Assembly: GCA_036940085.1 (NCBI GenBank)
Contig: JALLBK010000299.1
Coordinates: 1-18,094, forward strand
Length of the DNA stretch: 18,094 nt
Direction of reading: 5' to 3'
Origin: Discostella pseudostelligera
Lineage: Eukaryota; Bacillariophyta; Thalassiosirophyceae; Thalassiosirales; Thalassiosiraceae
Shown: in pieces, positions 8,776 to 16,981 of the stretch
How the letters are laid out: every line of letters starts with the position of its first letter
How positions within the stretch are numbered: the first letter of the stretch is position 1
Program-made: the position numbers and the translations under genes
The notes under the pieces: model-generated
The model's database searches: none
The model's input: only the letters and a program-made list of their open reading frames with translations
Told to the model about the DNA's origin: nothing

Positions 8776-11124
8776 ATGCGCTCCCGGCCCATCCCATTAT
8801 TAGCGGTATCGGCCGCTGCTCTCTCTCCCGTCTTGGCATTCCAGTCGAGACCGCCATCATCGTATGTGTGTAGGGTTAGAGACAATGCCATCGACCACTA
8901 CCGCTGCAGATATTCCTTCTCCATCAGCCACAATCCATATTTTACGTTAGATTGGAGCCTTTCTTATACTTCTAGGTCGAACGATCATGTCATTGTAGGT
9001 TCTGAACAACATCCAACACAAGTTGTGCTGCCAATTGCTCTCAACATCCTAACATTAGTCGAGACGGGTAGGCTCGATGATGCCATACAAGACCTAAGAG
9101 GATGTAACAACGGCACTGAAATTCCATCATCGATTTATCATGCTGTAATTGAGGCTTGTTGTGCTGGTGGGTTCGATCCAAATAATAATAACAAACGACA
9201 ACCGAAGAAATTTAAGAACAGCATCAACAAAACAGATGATAATGTGGATCGGATAGAGATTGCATCGGAATTATTACATTCAATGAAAGAGCAGTATAAG
9301 GTTACTGGCCATGCATACGAAATCATTATTTCGGGATATGCCCGAAGAGGACGGTGGGAGGATGCATATCGGACACTATCGGAAATGGAGGAGACATATA
9401 AGGATGCATCTAATCAACATGATAATGCAGAGCAAAGGAACAATCCAGACGAATTACCAACCAAAGGCAATCACATCTCATTAAATTTCTACCAGACAGT
9501 GCTAACATCAATGGCCAAATCAAACCAATATCACCATGTCAATTCCCTCTTAACAAAAATGAGACGTCAAGGTGTCCGACCAAATGTCTACACCTACAAT
9601 GCATTATTGAAGATATGTGCATCCGACGATGCAACGCCACGTTGGAAGGAGGGATTATCGTTCCTCAGTCAATGCCAACGCGAACCAGGCGTCACTCCTG
9701 ATTTGATTACATACACCACCGCCATGAAAGTATGCGCACGTGGTAAGCAAGCCGATAAGGCAATGGAATTATTCCGTGCTGTCAAAGACATGGGTGAGCT
9801 CGAATTGGATGTCTACTTCTACACCACGGCCATGGATGCATGTGCCAAGGGTGGGAAGTGGAGAAGGGCATTATCTTTACTCGATGAAATGAAGGAAGAG
9901 AGGGGTATACTTCCCAATGTGGTCACCTATGGTGTGGCTATTGCGGCTTGTGGCAATGGAGGACAGTGGAAAAAAGCATTGGAGTTGTTGGATCAGATGC
10001 GTGGCGACAACTTGAGTATTAATACCATCACTTACAACTCGGCCATCGCCGCATTATCCAAGGCAGCCAGAACAGAATCAAAGATGAAGCCAAGTAGTGT
10101 GAGTGATGCATCGGACGACGTGGATGCACTATGGCAAAAGGCATTGCATCTAATTCAGTGTATGGAGAAGGAAGGAGTTAAACGTGATTCCTTCACGTAT
10201 TCCTCGGCCATTAGTGCGTGTGGAGCGGCAGGACGATGGGAGGAGGCATTGCATCTCATCCAATCAATGAAGAGGGAGGGTGGTACACGACCGAATAGGG
10301 TTGCTTATACTTCGGCAATTACGGCATGTGCAAATTCAAGGTATGCTCGTAATAAGTCTTTCGCCTCCTTTTGTTTGTTGCGCTCGTTTCGACACTGACA
10401 CTTCCTCACACGATGTAATTCATCCTCATCATCGTCACTCAACATCTCTTCTATAAGACAATGGGAACCAGCCTACGAATTATTCCAAGCAATGAAAAAC
10501 GATGGTCATATTCCTGATTTAGTCGCCTACAATGCATTAATTGGAGCAGGGATGAATTCCAATAAACCACTGGAGGTCTATGAACTTTGGGAAGAAATGT
10601 GTCGATCATCGGGTATGGGTAGCAGAAGTGGTGATGGTGGTTGTGGTGGTGAGGTAAGAAACAGGATATCTCCCGATATCGTAACACTGACCGAGGTAAT
10701 CGCGACACTTGATAGATCTCCAGGCAATACCAAACTCAATCGACAAATAGTCGATACAGTATTTTCCGAGGCGGTAAATAGAGGATTGATACTACGACAC
10801 GATTCGTTAGACACCAGCTGGGAAATGGATTTATCTGGAATGTCTTTTCCTGTAGCACGGGCAGCATGTCGTTTTATCTTTCGGCGGTTAGTGGACCGAC
10901 GACGACAACGACGTGGGGCCGATGATGCACCGGAGGAGAATGAAGACGTTGAGATTAAGGATTTGTCACTCATCACCGGAGCGGGAAGGATGCGTGAACA
11001 TATCCGTGAGATACTGCGAGATGAACTCGTTCCATCGGTGTACTGCGTTGTACCAAAGTCGGAACAGGGAACTTTGGTAGTGAAGCGACAGGTGTTGATA
11101 AATTATTTCGATGGTCAAAAGTAG
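8776..11124 (+). CDS. Plastid-targeted PPR-SMR protein (two exons)
   Basis: Exon 1 is 8776-10340 and exon 2 is 10458-11124. Joining them gives 743 residues and an unbroken PPR motif (ANSR then QWEPAYELF). The N-terminus (PLLAVSAAALSPVLAFQSR) is a signal peptide ending Ala-Phe, the diatom plastid (ASAFAP-type) signature, so import into the plastid is likely. At least eight pentatricopeptide repeats run from about residue 116 to 600, each with patterns such as P-N-V-x-T-Y-N-A-L and a basic/acidic second helix; these bind RNA one base per repeat. The C-terminus (about 644-740) resembles an SMR domain: DLSG at 646-649 stands where the family has DLHG, and TGAG at 695-698 fits the TGxG motif. Plant relatives of this architecture (GUN1, pTAC2, SVR7, SOT1) act in plastid gene expression. 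The target RNA is unknown. Confidence 0.9.
10341..10457 (+). other. Spliceosomal intron of the PPR-SMR gene (117 bp)
   Basis: The donor is AAG|GTATGC and the acceptor TCTATAAG|ACAATGG. Splicing joins AG to A to form an Arg codon and continues the PPR reading frame exactly. Unspliced RNA reads into a TGA at 10396-10398, giving a 540-residue product that lacks the last repeats and the SMR domain. Confidence 0.88.
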
Positions 11125-11192
11125 ATAAATGAGTAATTTGTCCTACCTTTTACATTATTTGCCGAATCAATAGTGGATGATGATGCTGAATG

Positions 11193-11768
11193 TTAAGTCT
11201 CATCTTCGTCCTCACTACTGCCATCACTGTCATCATCATCAGCCATCATCAATGCCTCCTCCAATCTCGATAATGCCTCCTCTTCTCTCCGTTTCTTTTC
11301 TGAAATTCGTTGATCCTTTAGTGATGTAGATGTCAATTCCAATGCAGTGCGTAATGCCATTTCCTCTTGTTGTAAGGTATCTAAAAACTGCTCAATTTGT
11401 TCTTCTTTCGAAGATAGGCGAGAGTATTCGTCATCAAGGCGTTGCAGTGCGGAGAAGATGTGATCTGGTTGTACTGGCATGGATGCGTTGTCGTTGTCGT
11501 CGTGGTCCACTGATGGTGGTGGTTGTGGTGGCGGCGGCGACGACGACATCAGCGCCGCAGCATCTAATGGTGTTGATGCCCCGCCGCCATCACTAGCCGT
11601 TGCGCTAATCATATCAGATGAACCTGCAGCAGCATCAACAACATCATCATCATTGTTAACCCCCCTCCTTCTCCTCTTCCTCCTACTACTGGCGACAACA
11701 GCGGCAGTGCTCATTGTTCTTGCCTCTGCCGATAATGTTATGACACGCGACGAAGTGTGGGATGGCAT
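11193..11768 (-). CDS. Unrecognised coiled-coil protein with acidic tail
   Basis: I do not recognise this 191-residue protein. It has a basic cluster RRKRRRR (residues 29-35) that could be a nuclear localisation signal, then a Pro/Asp-rich disordered stretch. A strongly predicted helix or coiled coil (about 102-175) is rich in Glu, Leu, Gln and Lys. The tail of Asp, Glu and Ser runs to the end (177-191). The start is uncertain: ATG 11768 and ATG 11714 (173 residues) both have A at -3. The longer open frame to 11837 has no ATG. It diverges from U1-70K across a shared promoter and ends 68 bp from the PPR-SMR stop. Codon-level structure (a long helix bounded by disorder) supports a real gene, but the function is unknown. 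Confidence 0.62.
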   Translation of the reverse strand: MPSHTSSRVITLSAEARTMSTAAVVASSRRKRRRRGVNNDDDVVDAAAGSSDMISATASDGGGASTPLDAAALMSSSPPPPQPPPSVDHDDNDNASMPVQPDHIFSALQRLDDEYSRLSSKEEQIEQFLDTLQQEEMALRTALELTSTSLKDQRISEKKRREEEALSRLEEALMMADDDDSDGSSEDEDET

Positions 11769-12088
11769 GCTTGCACTTGTGGCACTCGTGTCTCCCGCCG
11801 AATCGATGCCCGTAATAGTAGTTGACTTTCCCGCCAAAACTATGCCACGTGTAAGCCGGCACCACTTCCCGCCACGAAAAATTGTCGATGTCTCCCGCCA
11901 TTATTTCTCTGCCACGTTCACGTGTACGCTTTCTTCCCGCTATTCTTTTCGAAACTCCCGCCCAAACGATGCCACGCGGCAATCTCCCAAACTCCACCAA
12001 ACCATAATCGCCGCCGCCGACGCCGCCGACGACCTCTCCACCAGCAGCAGCATCCAACAACAGCAACATCAATCAATAATAAATAATC
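11769..12088. promoter_or_regulatory. Divergent promoter with clustered TCCCGCC motifs
   Basis: This 320 bp region lies between the starts of the coiled-coil gene and U1-70K. It holds TCCCGCC at 11793-11799, 11829-11835, 11867-11873, 11893-11899 and 11956-11962, and a near-copy TTCCCGC at 11934-11940, all on the plus strand. Three of them form a composite with ATGCC(A)CG six bases downstream: 11793-11812, 11829-11849 and 11956-11976. A CACGTG-type core is also present near 11910-11925. The heptamer resembles E2F/DP sites. Whether one or both genes are controlled is not visible. Confidence 0.6.
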
Positions 12089-13535
12089 ATGAACTTCCAA
12101 CAGAAGAAACGTGCCATGACGCCCAAGGGTCAAATGTCCGGCAATGGTTCCGGCCCAGCCATCATGATGATGCCACCCCACATCCGTGCCACCTTCATGC
12201 CCGACCCTCCATTGAAACACCTACCGGCTTATACCAGACATGTTTTGGTTTCGGAGAATTACATTACCGATGATGATGAAGACGATAATAATAATAATAT
12301 TAATAGTCCCAACAATGTGAGGGGGCGGCGCAATGATGATGTGATGAAAGCTGAGGGCGATGGCATCAAGCCCGAGTCTAAAGTTACAGCAGTAGCAGTA
12401 GGTCCACCGGGCATCACCGTACTTCCCACCTCCTTTCCCAGACTAAAACGCGGTGCCGGTCTCACCGGCGTTTCCACCTTCTTACGAAACTTTGAACAAA
12501 CTCCACCCCCACCACGTAAAATCGACCCAACGCCCGCCTCTATTCGAGAAGCGAAACGCATTGCCGCAAAAGCTGCCAATGATGAAAAACTAGCCCCACT
12601 CATTGAGAAATATCGTCAAGAACAACGTGACTGCAGTGGTGAATTCACCAATGGGATGAATTGTTACAATACTCTATTCGTTGGACGGTTAGCCTACGAA
12701 GTTACCGAACGAAAACTTCTACGTGAATTGGAAGTGTATGGTCCCATCAAAGATATCAAATTAGTCACTGATACTATATCAGGAAAGAGTCGAGGATATG
12801 CTTTTGTGGAATATGAACATGAAGAGGATATGAAACGTGCTTATCGGGCGGCGGATGGAATGAGATTGGAGGGACGAGCGATAGTGGTGGATGTGGAACG
12901 AGGACATACCGTACCGAATTGGTTACCACGAAAGTTGGGTGGGGGTTTGGGTGGTGGATCACGAGTGGGTGGACCGTCGAATAGGAATGCTGCTGGTGCC
13001 GGTGGTGCTGGAGGTGGAATGATGGGTAGGTTTGATCCAATGAGTAATGGTGGTGGAGGAGGAGGGGGTGGTGGAAGGATGATGGGGCAGCCGCCACAGC
13101 CGATGGGAGGACCTGGTGGTCCTGGACCAATGATGGGAGGTGGACCCCCACCAATTTATGGTAGGCCGCCAATGGGTAGTCGAGGTGGTGGACCACCGCC
13201 CCCTTCGTATGGTGGTGGAGGAGGAGGCGGTTATGGTGATCGTGGAGGATACTACGGTGGACCGCCGCCTTCCTATGGCGATCGAGGCGGTGGTGGCGGG
13301 TATCGAGATAGCAGAGGTCCTCCACCGCCGGCATCGGGACCGTATGGAGGTGGTGGTGTAGGGTACAACAATGGTCCACCTCCGCTGGCATGGGAACGAG
13401 GTGGTGGTGGTGCAGGAGGAGGTGGCAGTNGGTGGTGGTGGTGCAGGAGGAGGTGGCAGTGCGAGGGGATACGAAGGGGATAGGAAGAGGAGGAGATCTC
13501 GCAGCCGCAGTCCCGACAATAGGAGGAGGTGGTAA
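12089..13535 (+). CDS. U1 snRNP 70 kDa protein (U1-70K), frame broken by an N
   Basis: U1-70K binds stem-loop I of U1 snRNA and helps define 5' splice sites. The N-terminus (PPHIRATFMPDPPLKHLP) matches the conserved family segment that contacts the snRNP core. A helix-rich stretch (about 145-190) leads into the RRM: RNP2 LFVGRL (196-201), the diagnostic LEVYGPIK, RNP1 RGYAFVEY (235-242), and the post-RRM DVERGHTV (268-275) followed by LGGGLGG. After that comes a long Gly/Pro/Met-rich region. An acidic Asp/Asn insert (about residues 56-72) is extra compared with animal proteins. At 13430 a single N is followed by an exact copy of the preceding 30 bases. Dropping the N, or the N plus one copy, restores the frame to a stop at 13533-13535 and adds a basic RS tail (DRKRRRSRSRS...), typical of the family. 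Length is then 481 or 471 residues. The ATG at 12089 has A at -3. Confidence 0.93.
13400..13460 (+). repeat. Exact 30 bp direct repeat separated by one N
   Basis: Positions 13400-13429 and 13431-13460 are identical and encode GGGGAGGGGS. The single ambiguous base between them shifts the U1-70K frame. The pattern is what a scaffolder leaves when two contig ends that overlap are joined with a minimum gap instead of being merged. Confidence 0.9.
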
Positions 13536-14127
13536 CAGAGAGGTATTCTGTCAAGTTTACTCGTCTTTGCTTTCCACTACTGGAATGTATGCTTTGCGCT
13601 ATGGAGCAGAGTCAATTCAATCATTACTTGAGAGATTAGGTTAGGTATAACTCGTGAGGAAAGAATATTATGTCAGATATCAGTTTCATCAGACAGAATC
13701 AAAGTCGGCATGTGCTTCAGCTCGAGAATCCTTATGGAGAATTCATGTGGTACAAAACGTGTCCGCTCGTATGATGTTGTCGTTCCCGCAACTACGAAAG
13801 TCCGGATATCCATTTTGGGATGCACTTATGGTACCGCCACCGCTGACTTGCAGTTGGACGGAAGTTTCTAGTTGATTGTCGTGATACAAGCATAATCTCC
13901 ATCAGCGTAGAGTGATTCTGAATCCGACTAATTGCATCGCTCGACTGACACATCTGTCACCAGATACACCCTGTCTCGGCAAGAAGAGATGTTGTTCGTC
14001 TCCCACACTACAAATATCTACAATTAAAGAGGTAATCAAGTCGATAGATTTCCTTAGTCAGCAGAAATAGCATATGAATGCTTGTGCATGACATAATGCA
14101 AGGTTAGACTATTAATCGGAACTCTCT
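13536..14127. other. 592 bp gap between U1-70K and eL21 3' ends
   Basis: The two genes converge here, so this is 3' UTR and spacer. I see no ATG-started frame of note, no tRNA and no clear snoRNA. A 73-codon plus-strand frame at 13654-13875 has no ATG. It is much longer than the other convergent gaps (68, 147 and 207 bp). Confidence 0.5.
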
Positions 14128-14616
14128 TTAGATCAAATCACTGAAGGGGAGTGGTTGGATAGTAGTAATCGTTCCATCTCCTCCAGGCTTGGCAAGGAAA
14201 TATCCCTCACGGGGTGCCTTGACCTGTCGCTTCAAACACACCTTCTCTCCACCCTCACGTGCTGCCTTCTTAATAGCCTCGTTACTCTTGACACGTGCAA
14301 TAATCTCCTTCTGACAGGCACTCTTACGAATGTGCTCAATGCGGACATGGATACGCTTTTCGAGAATACGACCATTGACAAGCTTGTTCACACGCACACC
14401 CACGGCACTTTTGGTAACATTGAAGACAATACCGGTGCGGCCATGGTAATGCTTGTGTGGCATACCCTTGTGGATGGATGGGTCGGCAAAGATGTCGACG
14501 TAGTCGCCCACCTTGACGGGGAGGAAGTATTGAGAGAGGTGGGGCAGACCATGTTGACGGAACTTCTTCCTGAACATGGAGCGCGTTCGCGCACGCCAAC
14601 CGAAGGAATGAGGCAT
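14128..14616 (-). CDS. 60S ribosomal protein eL21
   Basis: This 162-residue protein of the large cytosolic ribosomal subunit matches eL21 along its whole length. Landmarks are RARTRSMF near the start, [21 protein letters not shown] with [13 protein letters not shown], the RI-x-VRIEHI segment near residue 92, and [10 protein letters not shown] with a C-terminal PLPF. Animal eL21 is about 160 residues, so it is full length. The ATG at 14616 is the only sensible start. It converges with U1-70K and diverges from the ZIP transporter. A 5' UTR intron is possible (see 14653-14804). Confidence 0.97.
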   Translation of the reverse strand: MPHSFGWRARTRSMFRKKFRQHGLPHLSQYFLPVKVGDYVDIFADPSIHKGMPHKHYHGRTGIVFNVTKSAVGVRVNKLVNGRILEKRIHVRIEHIRKSACQKEIIARVKSNEAIKKAAREGGEKVCLKRQVKAPREGYFLAKPGGDGTITTIQPLPFSDLI

Positions 14617-14652
14617 ATTTGTTAATGAATTATGAGACCAACAATTGAATTA

Positions 14653-14804
14653 CTGCCTGAGGGTTCAAGGGATATCAAAACCGGTGAGTTGACACGTTCG
14701 AAGCAGAAATGGTTCGTCAATATGAAATACACGAGATGAAGCCGCACAGTGCTTCGGCACGATATGAAATGCCACCAGAGATAGAGCAGAGATAAGGCAC
14801 ACAC
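14653..14804 (-). other. Possible 5' UTR intron of eL21
   Basis: On the minus strand a donor GTCAAG|GTGTGT lies at 14804 and an acceptor CTCAGGCAG lies at 14653, upstream of the ATG. An AG at 14657 is an alternative end. Introns near the start codon are common in ribosomal protein genes. There is no reading-frame test here, so this is tentative. Confidence 0.25.
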
Positions 14805-14948
14805 CTTGACAGACAATTGAATTCGAATGAATTGAAGATGTGACCTTTCGTCTCTTGTTGTTTGTTGTGGTGGTGGCGGCAGCGGGCGGGGGCTGTGGAG
14901 TTTGTGCGGCGATGGGAAGTCCAAGTAAGACGGTAAGCGGTAAACAAT

Positions 14949-14978
14949 TCTCGGGAATAGCTATGAATTTTCCCGAGA
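14949..14978. promoter_or_regulatory. Inverted repeat TCTCGGGAA / TTCCCGAGA
   Basis: The 9 bp arms (14949-14957 and 14970-14978) are perfect inverted copies with a 12 bp spacer. The inner GGGAA/TTCCC cores recall the inverted GGCGGGAAA pair upstream of the ABC gene. TTGGCGCC follows at 14984-14991. This may be a dimeric E2F-like site for eL21 and/or ZIP. Confidence 0.4.
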
Positions 14979-15046
14979 CTTTGTTGGCGCCACCGCGCTA
15001 ATTGTCGCGCCCTTATGTCCGATTGCTACGGTGGAAATAGTACCTT

Positions 15047-15084
15047 TTCTACATACACAATCCGACGTGCATACATAAGGCGGA
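15047..15084 (+). repeat. 38 bp dispersed element, copy 2 (plus orientation)
   Basis: It is identical at 32 of 38 ungapped positions to the minus strand of 217-254. The conserved blocks are TTCTACATAC, TCCG, CGT and ACATAAGGCGGA. A partial third copy in the opposite direction, CGCCCTTATGT at 15008-15018 with TACGGTGGA at 15027-15035, faces it and makes a ~75 bp inverted element. It lies about 390 bp upstream of the ZIP ATG and 430 bp upstream of the eL21 ATG. Confidence 0.5.
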
Positions 15085-15173
15085 ATTTAAAATTAAAAGA
15101 TCCAATTTTATAATTAACCGACTTCTGCATGCATAGGAATCATTATATTTTCTCCTGATCCATCTGTCGCAAG

Positions 15174-15180
15174 GACGTCA
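15174..15180. promoter_or_regulatory. CRE-like site GACGTCA
   Basis: This is the same heptamer as at 2281-2287 upstream of the ABC gene, and both are followed by G. It lies about 290 bp upstream of the ZIP ATG. A bZIP role is inferred from the motif. Confidence 0.28.
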
Positions 15181-15469
15181 GCAGAATTCACACCACATCA
15201 CCTTATCGTCATCTCATGCTCATGCCATGCCGTCGTCGACCATGATGTCCGCATTCCTCGTAGCTTGACGCCCGCCCGCTTGACGACGAGAGGCATAATA
15301 CCCATACCAGCAGAAGAATTGCACATCCTTCCCCATTTCTCTGCTCCCCGTCGGCAGCAGCGCACCGGAATATCAACAGCCGTTATTTTCCCTAGTGAAA
15401 GTTCCCCCCAGTTACACCAGTGTCATTGACATTGAACAGCCGAACAGGAATTATTTTATCGGCATCATC

Positions 15470-16981
15470 ATGTGTTTAAACCGCAGCAAATGGGGTCTTG
15501 CCATCCTCTTCCTAACCAAATGCACCGTGTCCACCCACGCCGCCGTAACACTCTGGCATCAACGTGAAAATTTCAAGGGGTATTATCAACGCAATTTTCA
15601 CGATGGAGTATTTGGTGATGGCAAGCCGGGGGCTGGTGGTCGAAACAGTAGTCGACGAAGATCGTCCATTTTCAATATGATTGGATTGCAACAACAACAA
15701 CAACAACAACAGACAGGGAACGATGATGATACTTATTATTCTGCTACAGCTATCGACAATGCATCATGTGATGATGATGCATCATCGTCAATCATCAGCG
15801 CCCAATCGAGGAAGATAGATAATTACAATCGTCATTTCGTCCCGCGATTTTCAAGATTATCTAAACGTTTGCCCTCCCGTCCGGTCGATTGCTGTGCGGA
15901 ATGTGTAGAATGCATGTCCATGGAATCGATAGACATGTATGATTGTCGCAGTGCTACAACAGCAGCAGCTGCTAGTGCCGCTACAACATTGGCAGTACCA
16001 AGGGGAGGGCACATCCACACTGTCGCTGGATCCGTCGCGGCCGAATCAGCCGCAGCAACTGCATCCGCAGTCACGCCGTATGGACTACCACTCAACGTAT
16101 GGAAAATCATCTTCCAAGCAATATTAACCACCATCAACGTCGTATGTTGGTTGGTACCACTCAAATCCAAAAAAATATCCGAGAATAAATTCGGGCTTAG
16201 TATGGCCAATGCCTTTAGTGGTGGAGTCTTTCTAAGTTTGGCATTTGGACACTTGATACCTGAATGTGTTCATGGATTTCATAATAGTGGTGGGGGTATG
16301 GAAATGAATGATGCCTTGCCATATATGATTGTATTGGGAGGATATTTGTTAATTTTCTTTGTGGAGAAGGTGGCATTTGATGCTCATGAGATTATGCATG
16401 AGATGGAGGGTGGTGGCGGTCATCATCATCATTATCATCATCACGATAGTAGTCATGCTGATTCAAAGGATATGGCGAATGGATCATCACCGTCACTTTC
16501 CAGACAGGAATCACCTGGTTTCAAGGGCCGATCGGCGGTGATATTGCTTGGTGCACTTGCCGTCCACTCCATCTTAGAGATGACAGCACTTGGCTTGGCA
16601 AATTCCTTCGGGGATAGTGCATTACTATCATTGTCCATTGCATTGCACCAACCTGCCGAGTCGATTGCGCTCCTTGTGGCCTTTCTGAAAAGTGGCATGC
16701 CGCACGCGCAAATCATCCAATTCCTGAGCATATTTAGTTGTATGGGTCCAATTGGGGTGGCGATTGGTATGGCCGTGAATAGCTTTGCCTCACCTATCGT
16801 CGACGCCACGATGTTGGCTGTGGTGGCCGGTACATTTGTGTATGTGGGTGCCACGGAGGTTATTCCGGAGGAGTGGGAAGAGCCGGATCATAAGTGGAAG
16901 AAATTCTTTGCATTAATTTCGGGGATTGTGTCGATATTTGCAATTACACAATACACCATGACACTGGAAGGGGGCTTTTAG
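15470..16981 (+). CDS. ZIP-family divalent metal transporter
   Basis: This 503-residue protein moves zinc, iron or manganese into the cytosol from outside or from an organelle. The ATG at 15470 (A at -3) gives a signal peptide (about residues 1-25: CLNRSKWGLAILFLTKCTVSTHA). The preceding open frame from 15395 has no ATG. A variable, low-complexity extracytosolic region with polyGln (about 74-81) and Asp/Ser runs to about residue 200. Three transmembrane segments follow, then a His-rich metal-binding loop (His318-His325 region, interrupted by Tyr322). TM4 carries HSILE with His366 and Glu370, and TM5 carries HQPAE with His393 and Glu397: the paired metal-site residues of the family. The usual Gly after the TM4 Glu is Met371. 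Eight helices fit the family. The metal is not determinable. Confidence 0.93.
   Translation: MCLNRSKWGLAILFLTKCTVSTHAAVTLWHQRENFKGYYQRNFHDGVFGDGKPGAGGRNSSRRRSSIFNMIGLQQQQQQQQTGNDDDTYYSATAIDNASCDDDASSSIISAQSRKIDNYNRHFVPRFSRLSKRLPSRPVDCCAECVECMSMESIDMYDCRSATTAAAASAATTLAVPRGGHIHTVAGSVAAESAAATASAVTPYGLPLNVWKIIFQAILTTINVVCWLVPLKSKKISENKFGLSMANAFSGGVFLSLAFGHLIPECVHGFHNSGGGMEMNDALPYMIVLGGYLLIFFVEKVAFDAHEIMHEMEGGGGHHHHYHHHDSSHADSKDMANGSSPSLSRQESPGFKGRSAVILLGALAVHSILEMTALGLANSFGDSALLSLSIALHQPAESIALLVAFLKSGMPHAQIIQFLSIFSCMGPIGVAIGMAVNSFASPIVDATMLAVVAGTFVYVGATEVIPEEWEEPDHKWKKFFALISGIVSIFAITQYTMTLEGGF
15689..15712 (+). repeat. CAA run encoding polyglutamine in ZIP gene
   Basis: Seven CAA codons and one CAG encode eight glutamines in the extracytosolic N-terminal region. 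It is probably length-variable. Confidence 0.9.

Larger units (their letters stand above)
14617..15469. promoter_or_regulatory. Divergent promoter region, eL21 / ZIP transporter
   Basis: This 853 bp stretch has no supported coding sequence. It contains a possible eL21 5' UTR intron (14653-14804), an inverted repeat of TCTCGGGAA (14949-14978), TTGGCGCC (14984-14991), a ~75 bp inverted element (15008-15082) overlapping the 38 bp repeat copy 2 (15047-15084), and GACGTCA (15174-15180). An open frame in phase with the ZIP gene runs from 15395, but it lacks an ATG before 15470. Confidence 0.5.

Noticed and set aside
11479..12273. 264-codon open frame on the plus strand
   Set aside because: It runs antisense to the coiled-coil gene, through the motif-rich promoter and into the U1-70K start in another frame. 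Its residues reflect TCCCGCC and CGA/GAT repeats, not a protein.
12774..13391. Long minus-strand frames rich in His, Pro and Leu opposite U1-70K
   Set aside because: They are mirror images of GGT/GGA glycine codons and have no independent support.
13769..13850. Possible C/D snoRNA (ATGATGT ... CTGA)
   Set aside because: The C box has a mismatch, no terminal stem forms and no D'/C' boxes are evident.
13654..13875. 73-codon frame after U1-70K
   Set aside because: It begins at GTG with no ATG and has no recognisable features. It is treated as 3' UTR or spacer.
14155..14625. 156-codon open frame on the plus strand
   Set aside because: It is the exact antisense of eL21, which is a full-length, family-matching protein. 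The translation is low-information and resembles no known protein.
14698..14708. GTTCGAAGC as a tRNA B box
   Set aside because: No A box lies at the right distance and no cloverleaf can be drawn.
14749..14760. GTGC-TTCG-GCAC hairpin resembling the 5' end of U6 snRNA
   Set aside because: The ACAGAGA box and the rest of the U6 sequence are absent, so this is just a short stable hairpin.
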